Part shown: positions 7,604 to 12,948 of the stretch, piece by piece
Position numbering within the stretch: position 1 is the stretch's first letter
How the letters are laid out: the number at the start of each line of letters is the position of its first letter
Assembly (NCBI GenBank): GCA_045654685.1
Contig: JAZONV010000036.1
Span: forward strand, 1-12,948
From: RGIG1828 sp045654685
GTDB lineage: Bacteria > Bacillota > Clostridia > UMGS1810
DNA length: 12,948 bases
Direction of reading: 5' to 3'
Program-made: the position numbers and the translations under genes
The notes under the pieces: model-generated
What the model saw: only the letters and a program-made list of their open reading frames with translations
The model's database searches: none
Told to the model about the DNA's origin: nothing

Positions 7604-7625
7604 AAACAGTATAACATAACTGTTT
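7604..7625. promoter_or_regulatory. perfect inverted repeat, candidate operator between the araC-type and GH2 genes
   Basis: AAACAGT (7604-7610) and ACTGTTT (7619-7625) form a perfect 7-bp-arm palindrome with an eight-base spacer ATAACATA. It covers the -10 box of the regulator promoter and ends directly before TTGTAA (7626-7631), a possible -35 of the galactosidase. One bound protein could thus repress the regulator and contact polymerase at the galactosidase promoter. AraC proteins more often bind direct repeats, so another factor is possible. Confidence 0.45.
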
Positions 7626-7636
7626 TTGTAAGTAAA
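7608..7636 (-). promoter_or_regulatory. probable promoter of the AraC-family gene
   Basis: On the minus strand TTTACT (7631-7636) and TATACT (7608-7613) are spaced by exactly 17 bases, about 85 bases before the start codon. The -10 lies inside the inverted repeat at 7604-7625, which suits autoregulation. Confidence 0.55.
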
Positions 7637-7655
7637 GGTAGAATTGCAAAATAAT
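7626..7655 (+). promoter_or_regulatory. possible promoter of the beta-galactosidase gene
   Basis: TTGTAA (7626-7631) and AATAAT (7650-7655) are spaced by 18 bases, 23 bases before the chosen start codon. Both boxes are imperfect, as expected for an activator-dependent promoter. The inverted repeat directly abuts the -35. Confidence 0.35.
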
Positions 7656-7678
7656 TATAAATTGAAGGGATGACCACA

Positions 7679-10540
7679 ATGCGTTTTCATGAAGATTTAA
7701 CACACATCAGCGAAAACCGTTTGCCACAGCGTGCATACTACATACCTGAAAACCAAGGTGCATATATGCTTTTGAACGGCGAGTGGAACTTTAAGTATTA
7801 TGATGCGGACTATATGGAAGAAGATGTTATAGAAAACTGGGATACAATTCCGGTTCCGTCCTGTTGGCAGATGTATGGATATGAAGACCCTAACTATACA
7901 AATGTAAACTATCCGTATCCTGTTGATATGCCATATGTTCCCAACAAGAATCCTATGGGAATATATATGCGTGAATTTGAAATTAAGTCTAAGGATAATT
8001 GTCATTACATAGTTTTTGAAGGTGTATCTTCAAATATTGAACTTTATGTTAATGACAAATATGTTGGTTACAGTCAGGGTAGTCACCTGCAAGCGGAATT
8101 TGATATTTCTGATTTTGTAAATGTTGGAACAAACAAGATTTTGGTTAAGGTAAGAAAATGGTGCAGCGGAAGTTATCTTGAGGACCAGGACTTTTTCCGT
8201 TTCAACGGTATTTTCCGTGATGTTTATGTACTTTCACGTCCGAAAGGACATATAAAAGATATTAAAATTGTAACAGAGGGCGATAAAATTCTTGTGGATT
8301 TTGAAGGCTCTGCAAAGATATATCTTTATGACGGCGAAGAATTAATAGGCGAATGTGATGCAGATAACAAAGCGGAATTTACTGTGGAAAATCCAATAAA
8401 ATGGAATGCTGAAAAACCCTATTTGTATGATTTGTTTTTTGAATATAAAGACGAAATAATTACACAGTCTGTAGGCTTTGTAGAATATTCGGTAAACGAA
8501 GAATCTGCATTTTGTGTAAATGGTGTACCTGTTAAATTAAAGGGCGTTAATCACCACGATACACACCCTGTAAAAGGTTGGTGTATGACTGATGAGGACT
8601 TGATGTATGACCTTTTGCAGATGAAAAAATTAAACATCAATACAATTCGTACATCACATTATCCGCCAACACCTAAATTTCTTAATATGTGCGACGAGCT
8701 TGGTTTTTATGTAATGCTTGAAACCGACCTTGAAACTCACGGCTTTGTAAACAGAACTCCTGAAACATGGGGGTATGATATGGTTGAAAATGCCGATGCA
8801 TGGCCGGGCAACAGACCTGAATGGGAAGAATCTTATATGGAAAGAATGGTTCGTGCTTACGAGCGTGATAAAAACCACACATCTGTTTTCAGCTGGTCAA
8901 CAGGTAACGAAAGCGGACATTGTGAACATCATTATTCAATGATTAAATATATTAAAAAGACAGACCCCAGGCGCCTTGTTCATTGTGAAGATGCATCACG
9001 TGCAAGCATGAGATATCCGGAATTTTATGACCGTCCTGATATGCATTCTTGTATGTATCCGCCGATAGATGAAGAAAGACCGGACAGAGATTATGTATTG
9101 CTTGAAGAATATGCATTGGATAAGGACAAACCGCTACCTTATTTTATGTGTGAATATGCTCATGCAATGGGTAACGGCCCCGGTGATACTATGGATTACT
9201 GGGAGGTTATATATAAATATCCAAAGTTAATTGGTGGTTGTATATGGGAATGGGCAGACCATACCGTTATAGTAGACGGTGTGCCAAAATACGGCGGTGA
9301 CTTTAAGGAAGTTACAAATGACGTAAACTTCTGTGCCGATGGTCTTGTATTCCACGACAGAAGCTTCAAAGCAGGCTCACTTAATGCAAAAGCGGCTTAT
9401 CAGTATGCACGTTTTGAACTTGACGGAAATAAAATTAAGGTTACAAACCTTTATGATTTTACAAATCTTAATGAATATACATTCAAGTATGAAGTGGTTG
9501 CAGACGGTGAAATTGTGGATTATAAATACATTACCCTTGATCTTGAACCAAAATCAGTAACAGAAATAGAATTTGAAACAGTTGAAGAATGTGAACTTGG
9601 TGCATTCGTAAATTGCTATCTGTATGACAAAACAGGTTATGAGGTTGCTTCTTCACAGCTTGAACTTGATGCACAGTGTGCAGAAATTTATATAGATGAT
9701 GAACTTGAAGTAACCGAAACTAAAAATGACTTTGTGGCTATTGGTGAAAATTTCAGTTATACAATTTCAAAGCATACAGGTGAGCTTACAAGCATCATCA
9801 AAAATGGTGTTGAACAGCTTTGTGAGCCGTTGAAGCTTACAGTTATGCGTGCACCTACCGATAACGAAAGAAATATTGTAATGAAATGGTATAAATGTAA
9901 GACAAGCTGGGCAGAGGGCTTTGATAAAGTGTTTGATAAGTGTTATTCCTGCACGGCATCAGGTAATACTGTTACAGTTGTTGGCTCACTTGCTGCAGTA
10001 AGCAGATTACCCTTCTTTAAATATACTATAGAATATTCATTCTTTGCAGACAGTACTGTTAAGGTTAATTTAAACGGTGATGTACGTGAAGATTGCATAT
10101 GGCTACCTCGTCTTGGTTTTGAATTTAAAACACCTTATGAAAATGATAAGTTTATGTATTTCGGCAGAGGTGATGGTGAAAACTATCAGGATATGAAGTA
10201 TCACGCAAAAGTAGATTTTTATGAAAGTGATGCAGACCGTGAATATGTAAACTACATTGTTCCCCAGGAACACGGTAACCATATTGAAACAAAGCTTCTT
10301 GAAATGTTAAACGGACTTAAATTTGAATCCAATACAGGTTTTGAGTTTAATGTTTCTCATTACAGTGCAATGACACTTATGAATGCAATGCACATTGACG
10401 AGCTTAAAAAGGAAGATGCAACAATTATAAGAATTGACTATAAAGGTTCGGGCATAGGCTCAAATTCCTGCGGACCGGAACTTTTAGAAAAGTATAGATT
10501 ATCAGAAAAAGAGATTCACTTTGAGTTTTGCATAAAGTAA
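7679..10540 (+). CDS. lacZ: beta-galactosidase, glycoside hydrolase family 2 (LacZ type)
   Basis: A 953-residue five-domain GH2 enzyme hydrolysing terminal beta-galactosides. In order: N-terminal sugar-binding jelly roll (WCSGSYLEDQDFFRFNGIFR), immunoglobulin-like domain, TIM barrel (GVNHHDTHPVKGWCMTDED, NTIRTSHYPPTPKF, LETDLETHGF with metal ligands), acid/base E411 in SWSTGNESGHCEHH, nucleophile E492 in MCEYAHAMGNGPGD, then the C-terminal beta-sandwich with the small-chain domain. No signal peptide is seen, so it is cytoplasmic and must act on imported sugars, although no permease is in the window. The start at 7679 is preferred: GAAGGG ends nine bases upstream, while the ATG at 7670 abuts it. 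Control probably comes from the divergent AraC-type regulator. Galactosidase is favoured over glucuronidase by length and the EYAHAMGN motif; substrate preference beyond that is unknown. Confidence 0.95.
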   Translation: MRFHEDLTHISENRLPQRAYYIPENQGAYMLLNGEWNFKYYDADYMEEDVIENWDTIPVPSCWQMYGYEDPNYTNVNYPYPVDMPYVPNKNPMGIYMREFEIKSKDNCHYIVFEGVSSNIELYVNDKYVGYSQGSHLQAEFDISDFVNVGTNKILVKVRKWCSGSYLEDQDFFRFNGIFRDVYVLSRPKGHIKDIKIVTEGDKILVDFEGSAKIYLYDGEELIGECDADNKAEFTVENPIKWNAEKPYLYDLFFEYKDEIITQSVGFVEYSVNEESAFCVNGVPVKLKGVNHHDTHPVKGWCMTDEDLMYDLLQMKKLNINTIRTSHYPPTPKFLNMCDELGFYVMLETDLETHGFVNRTPETWGYDMVENADAWPGNRPEWEESYMERMVRAYERDKNHTSVFSWSTGNESGHCEHHYSMIKYIKKTDPRRLVHCEDASRASMRYPEFYDRPDMHSCMYPPIDEERPDRDYVLLEEYALDKDKPLPYFMCEYAHAMGNGPGDTMDYWEVIYKYPKLIGGCIWEWADHTVIVDGVPKYGGDFKEVTNDVNFCADGLVFHDRSFKAGSLNAKAAYQYARFELDGNKIKVTNLYDFTNLNEYTFKYEVVADGEIVDYKYITLDLEPKSVTEIEFETVEECELGAFVNCYLYDKTGYEVASSQLELDAQCAEIYIDDELEVTETKNDFVAIGENFSYTISKHTGELTSIIKNGVEQLCEPLKLTVMRAPTDNERNIVMKWYKCKTSWAEGFDKVFDKCYSCTASGNTVTVVGSLAAVSRLPFFKYTIEYSFFADSTVKVNLNGDVREDCIWLPRLGFEFKTPYENDKFMYFGRGDGENYQDMKYHAKVDFYESDADREYVNYIVPQEHGNHIETKLLEMLNGLKFESNTGFEFNVSHYSAMTLMNAMHIDELKKEDATIIRIDYKGSGIGSNSCGPELLEKYRLSEKEIHFEFCIK

Positions 10541-10551
10541 AATCAATAATA

Positions 10552-10572
10552 GTTCAAAATTGTTTTTTGAAC
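10552..10572 (+). terminator. hairpin after the beta-galactosidase gene, possible weak terminator
   Basis: GTTCAAAA and TTTTGAAC form a perfect 8-bp stem with a TTGTT loop, 11 bases after the stop codon. No T-run follows the stem, so termination is uncertain; the hairpin array beginning at 10580 may itself act as an end. Confidence 0.35.
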
Positions 10573-10579
10573 CTAACTT

Positions 10580-10802
10580 GATATAAACCATTGCGTTGCA
10601 AAGCAACGCATCGATATGAATTCTTGTGGAATTCTCGATATGTCATAAATGACTCGATATGTGCTTCGCACTTGATATGTTGCTGACGCAACGAGATTTA
10701 TATCATATCGAGTTTGGGCGAAGCGAAAACATATCGATTTTACGAAAGTAAAAATATCGAGCAATCGAAGATTGCATATCGACAAAACGATTTGCATCTA
10801 AA
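10580..10802. repeat. hairpin array, copy 1 (TCGATATG-linked stem-loops)
   Basis: A non-coding array of small perfect stem-loops joined by a constant linker. Stems: TGCGTTGC-AAA-GCAACGCA (10592-10610), GAATTC-TTGTG-GAATTC (10618-10634), GTCAT-AA-ATGAC (10642-10653), GTGC-TTC-GCAC (10661-10671), GTTGC-TGAC-GCAAC (10679-10692), TTTTAC-GAAA-GTAAAA (10738-10753) and GCAATC-GAA-GATTGC (10761-10775). Linkers in the left half read TCGATATG or TTGATATG, those in the right half CATATCGA or AATATCGA. The halves are therefore complementary around a centre near 10700, and GATATAAA (10580) pairs with TTTATATC (10697). The whole could fold into one stem with side hairpins. The right end is TGCATCTAAA, as in copy 2. 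Confidence 0.85.
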
Positions 10803-10825
10803 CCTTATGTGTCGCAATTGCTAAA

Positions 10826-10855
10826 AAAGACTGTCATATAGATTATACAGTCTTT
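10826..10855. terminator. 9-bp hairpin between the array and the MITE-like repeat
   Basis: AAAGACTGT and ACAGTCTTT form a perfect stem with a 12-base loop. An A-run precedes and TTTATATG ends it, so it might terminate transcription leftwards or rightwards; the evidence is only structural. Confidence 0.3.
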
Positions 10856-10886
10856 ATATGTGTGTCGAATTATGTCGAAAAAAAGA

Positions 10887-11025
10887 AAGCCTTCCCCTTG
10901 AGGGGAAGGGGGACCGCTTGCGGTGGATGAGGTGGAAAAATAATCAAGTCAAGAAAAAACGATTGCATTCGCAATCTACACCTCATCAGTCACTTCGTGA
11001 CAGCTTCCCCTCAAGGGGAAGCCTT
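10887..11025. repeat. MITE-like element with hairpin-bearing terminal inverted repeats
   Basis: About 139 bases with imperfect terminal inverted repeats of about 22 bases, AAGCCTTCCCC... on the left and ...GGGGAAGCCTT on the right. Each end is itself palindromic through CTTCCCCT-T/A-AGGGGAAG. Inside are ACCGCTTGCGGT (10913-10924), GATTGC-ATTC-GCAATC (10961-10976) and GTCACTTCGTGAC (10990-11002), plus GATGAGGTG (10927-10935) facing CACCTCATC (10979-10987). An ORF crossing it is an artefact of the repeat. Elements of this look are scattered in gut Clostridia genomes. The flanks are A-rich, so a target duplication cannot be defined. Confidence 0.75.
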
Positions 11026-11032
11026 AAAAAAT

Positions 11033-11061
11033 TTGTCCCTGATATCACATGAGCATATAAA
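11033..11061 (+). promoter_or_regulatory. probable promoter of the membrane protein / hydrolase unit
   Basis: TTGTCC (11033-11038) and TATAAA (11056-11061) are spaced by 17 bases, 32 bases before the first start codon and starting eight bases outside the MITE-like repeat. Confidence 0.5.
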
Positions 11062-11093
11062 AGACATCGAATAATGGCGAAAGAAGGAAGTAT

Positions 11094-11459
11094 ATGAAAA
11101 AGAACATAACAAAAGCACTGTTAATTTTAGGATATTGCCTGCCTTTTGTATTTTTAGCAATGAATGAGGATGCGACTACAGGAACACTATGGTTCTATCT
11201 TATTATGATAGTTGGCTTTAGTGTTTTGTGCTTTGGATGTATAAAGGCAAAAAATTTTTCGATAGTAGTTGTTGGCAATGCATTAAGCTTTGTTTCATCG
11301 TGCATTTTTGCGAGGCTTTTTCAAACAGAAAAATGGGAAAACTACTTTAAGCCTTTCTTGCCAAATCAACTTATTGTATTTGAAACTATGCTTGCCTTTC
11401 TTATTCAAATTATATTTGTTATACATTATGCAAGAAAAGAAAGTGACAAAGCATCATAA
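11094..11459 (+). CDS. small four-helix membrane protein, function unknown
   Basis: I do not recognise a family. The 121-residue protein has four predicted membrane segments at about residues 8-23, 32-50, 56-74 and 93-112, a positively charged N-terminus (MKKNITK) and tail (ARKESDKAS), and an aromatic-rich loop (residues 75-90, RLFQTEKWENYFKPFL) between helices three and four. By the positive-inside rule both ends would be cytoplasmic. No catalytic or metal motifs are visible. An AAGGAA Shine-Dalgarno (11084-11089) lies four bases before the ATG. The hydrolase gene follows after 27 bases on the same strand, so they are probably co-transcribed. A role as a small permease-like or accessory membrane protein for the hydrolase substrate is speculation. 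Confidence 0.75.
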   Translation: MKKNITKALLILGYCLPFVFLAMNEDATTGTLWFYLIMIVGFSVLCFGCIKAKNFSIVVVGNALSFVSSCIFARLFQTEKWENYFKPFLPNQLIVFETMLAFLIQIIFVIHYARKESDKAS

Positions 11460-11486
11460 TAAAAAAATTTTATGAGGTGAAATTAA

Positions 11487-12530
11487 ATGCTTGAAAATAT
11501 ATTGAAAGAAAAAAATCTTCCTCCTTTTAAATCGCCTGAGGAGATGTTGGATGTCTTGTTGAAAGAGGAATATGGATACATGCCTCCAAAACCTGAAGGC
11601 CTAACTTATAAGTCAATAGAAAACTATATTCCCGGTTTTTGTGCAGGAAAAGCAATTTCGAGAAAAGTTGAAATAACTTCTCAACTTTCAAACAAAGAGT
11701 TCACATTTCCCATTTATGTCACTATTCCAAAGAAGGAAGGAAAGCATCCGTTTTTTATATGCATAAACTTTCGCGACAGCGTTCCTGACCGGTATATTCC
11801 TGTTGAAGAAATTGTTGATAATGGTTTTGGGGTGCTTTCATTCTGCTATAATGACGTTACCAATGATGACAACGATTTTACAAACGGTCTTGCGGGAGTG
11901 CTTTATGAAAATGGGAAAAGAGGCGAAAGTGATCCGGGTAAAATTGCTATGTGGGCGTGGGCTGCTCAACGAGCCATGGATTACGCACAAACTTTGGATT
12001 GCTTTGACTTTGATTGCAGCATTGTGTGTGGGCATTCTCGCCTTGGAAAAACTGCACTTTTAACAGCAGCAACCGATGAACGCTTTAAGTATGCCTATTC
12101 TAATAATTCAGGTTGCAGCGGTGCGGCAATCTCCAGAGGTAAACAGGGGGAAAGAATTGAAGATATCTGTAAGAACTTTCCCTATTGGTTCTGTGAGAAT
12201 TACAAAAAATATGTAAACAATGAATATAATATGCCTTTTGACCAGCATTATCTGGTGGCTTCAATTGCACCAAGATATGTATACATAGCAAGTGCTGATG
12301 AGGATAAGTGGGCGGATCCTGATTCCGAAATGTTAACTTGCTATGCAGTAAGCGAAATATATGAAAAATATGGAAAAAAAGGTTTTGTATGTGAGGATAG
12401 ACTACCACAGGTGAATGATATGTTTCATGACGGATGTGTGGGATATCATTTGAGGGCGGGTCTGCATTACTTTAGCCGTGAAGACTGGTTAAAGGTTATT
12501 AAGTTCGTAAAGAAACACAGTTGCATCTAA
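11487..12530 (+). CDS. CE15-like alpha/beta hydrolase (glucuronoyl esterase-type)
   Basis: A 347-residue serine hydrolase with the pattern of bacterial carbohydrate esterase family 15, whose known members cleave ester bonds between glucuronic acid of xylan and lignin alcohols. Motifs: WAWAAQRAMDYAQT at about 155-168, nucleophile elbow GHSRLGK with S184, SNNSGCSGAAISRG at 205-218, MPFDQHYLVASIAPRYVYIAS at 249-269, candidate acid E272 in SADEDKWADP, and candidate catalytic H327 in GYHLRAGLHYFSREDW. There is no signal peptide, whereas many characterised CE15 enzymes are exported, so this one is predicted cytoplasmic. GAGGTG (11474-11479) precedes the ATG by seven bases. The last codons and the stop (TGCATCTAA) lie inside a 26-bp direct repeat flanking hairpin array 2. 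Acetylxylan or another sugar esterase activity is a fair alternative. Confidence 0.85.
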   Translation: MLENILKEKNLPPFKSPEEMLDVLLKEEYGYMPPKPEGLTYKSIENYIPGFCAGKAISRKVEITSQLSNKEFTFPIYVTIPKKEGKHPFFICINFRDSVPDRYIPVEEIVDNGFGVLSFCYNDVTNDDNDFTNGLAGVLYENGKRGESDPGKIAMWAWAAQRAMDYAQTLDCFDFDCSIVCGHSRLGKTALLTAATDERFKYAYSNNSGCSGAAISRGKQGERIEDICKNFPYWFCENYKKYVNNEYNMPFDQHYLVASIAPRYVYIASADEDKWADPDSEMLTCYAVSEIYEKYGKKGFVCEDRLPQVNDMFHDGCVGYHLRAGLHYFSREDWLKVIKFVKKHSCI

Positions 12531-12547
12531 ATTGTCTGTCCCGTATA
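12522..12547. repeat. 26-bp direct repeat, left copy
   Basis: Runs from TGCATCTAAA to CCCGTATA and is identical to 12754-12779. It contains the last two sense codons and the stop of the hydrolase gene. The two copies exactly flank hairpin array 2. Confidence 0.9.
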
Positions 12548-12548
12548 T

Positions 12549-12753
12549 GCGGTGCACAGCACCGCAGCGATATAAATCTCTTGCGAGATTTTCGATATGT
12601 TCCCCTGGAACTCGATATGTGCTGATGCACTCGATATGTTGCTGACGCAACGAGATTTATATCATATCGAGTTTTGAGCAAAGCGAAAAACATATCGATT
12701 TTACGAAAGTAAAAATATCGAGCAAACGAAGTTTGCATATCGACAAAACATGC
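12549..12753. repeat. hairpin array, copy 2
   Basis: Same architecture as 10580-10802. Stems: GCGGTGC-ACA-GCACCGC (12549-12565), AATCTC-TTGC-GAGATT (12575-12590), GTTCC-CCT-GGAAC (12599-12611), GTGC-TGAT-GCAC (12619-12630), GTTGC-TGAC-GCAAC (12638-12651), TTTTAC-GAAA-GTAAAA (12699-12714) and GCAAAC-GAA-GTTTGC (12722-12736). The right half (from about 12632) is nearly identical to copy 1, while the left-half stems differ in sequence yet remain perfectly paired. The last stem differs from copy 1 by a T/A to A/T double change that keeps pairing. The TCGATATG linkers are retained. Confidence 0.85.
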
Positions 12754-12779
12754 TGCATCTAAATTGTCTGTCCCGTATA
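12754..12779. repeat. 26-bp direct repeat, right copy
   Basis: Identical to 12522-12547, 232 bases apart. Its first ten bases (TGCATCTAAA) also end array copy 1 at 10793-10802, so part of it may belong to the repeat element rather than to a target-site duplication. The following stretch to 12842 holds no supportable gene. Confidence 0.9.
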
Positions 12780-12842
12780 CATTGGGTTTACAGAATACCC
12801 CGGAGGAAAGAGTGAAAATAAATAGGGATTTCAAGACATAAC

Positions 12843-12863
12843 AAAAAAGGGTATTTGATACCC
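12843..12863 (-). terminator. rho-independent terminator of a convergent minus-strand gene
   Basis: On the minus strand GGGTAT-CAA-ATACCC forms a 6-bp stem followed at once by TTTTTT. It lies 21 bases after the stop codon of the partial gene at the right edge. Confidence 0.75.
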
Positions 12864-12884
12864 CAATAAAAAAGTATGTAAGTA

Positions 12885-12948
12885 TTAGTTATCGTTGCAT
12901 TTAACTAATAAAGAAGTATCATATCCTTGTGATTCAAGGTAAGCAAAA
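12885..12948 (-). CDS. C-terminal end of an unidentified protein (partial)
   Basis: One minus-strand frame is open from the window edge for 20 codons and ends ...SLLVKCNDN with TAA at 12885-12887; the other two minus-strand frames hit stops sooner. A good terminator follows 21 bases later in the same direction, which is the main reason to believe it. The fragment is too short to assign a family. Confidence 0.4.
   Translation of the reverse strand, partial: FAYLESQGYDTSLLVKCNDN

Noticed and set aside
6735..7703. Longer 322-residue form of the AraC-type regulator
   Set aside because: The first 60 residues are AT-rich, lack a ribosome binding site at 7703 and overlap the galactosidase start; AGGAGG precedes the ATG at 7523.
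10573..10797. 74-residue minus-strand ORF across array 1
   Set aside because: It is the translation of the hairpin repeat, and a related ORF appears at array 2; the sequence constraint is palindromic pairing, not coding.
10571..10802. Integron attC site
   Set aside because: ACCTAAC at 10571 fits the RYYYAAC box, but no matching GTTRRRY box is present at the other end, and no integrase is seen.
10858..11052. 64-residue ORF in the MITE-like repeat
   Set aside because: It is low-complexity translation of the inverted repeats, without a ribosome binding site.
10580..12753. CRISPR array
   Set aside because: The repeated octamer linkers are too short, change orientation at the centre, and the spacers are palindromes.
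12499..12834. 111-residue minus-strand ORF across array 2 and the direct repeats
   Set aside because: It overlaps the end of the hydrolase gene and reads through hairpins; the shared peptide with the array 1 ORF comes from the shared repeat DNA.

Overview
The window looks like a chromosomal segment of a low-GC Gram-positive anaerobe of the Clostridia, probably a gut-type member of the Oscillospiraceae/Lachnospiraceae. This rests on AT-rich intergenic DNA, strong AGGAGG-type ribosome binding sites, a polA-coaE-lytic transglycosylase gene order, and GC-rich hairpin repeats of a kind seen scattered in such genomes. The genus cannot be fixed from the sequence alone.

Left part (1-6700) is housekeeping on the minus strand. 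In transcription order it holds a tRNA-Leu(CAG), a class B penicillin-binding protein, DNA polymerase I, dephospho-CoA kinase overlapping a small lytic transglycosylase, and a QueT-type queuosine-precursor transporter behind a structured leader that may be a preQ1 riboswitch. The first 400 bases hold no gene, only a truncated MITE-like repeat, a second structured repeat and a long bidirectional-type terminator.

Middle part (6735-10540) is a sugar-utilisation pair. An AraC-family regulator (minus) is divergent from a full-length GH2 beta-galactosidase (plus). The gap between them carries a good promoter for the regulator and a perfect 7-bp-arm inverted repeat overlapping its -10 box, which suggests autoregulation and control of the galactosidase.

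Right part (10541-12884) is an accessory-looking block. Two copies of an elaborate hairpin array, made of many small perfect stem-loops joined by TCGATATG / CATATCGA linkers, bracket a MITE-like repeat and a two-gene unit: an unrecognised four-helix membrane protein and a CE15-type (glucuronoyl esterase-like) alpha/beta hydrolase without a signal peptide. The second array is flanked by 26-bp direct repeats, and the hydrolase stop codon lies inside one of them. The last 60 bases probably contain the C-terminus of a convergent minus-strand gene with its own terminator.

The GH2 enzyme and the CE15-like esterase could both serve intracellular breakdown of plant-derived oligosaccharides, but that link is inferred. 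The most unusual material is the pair of hairpin arrays and the queT leader.
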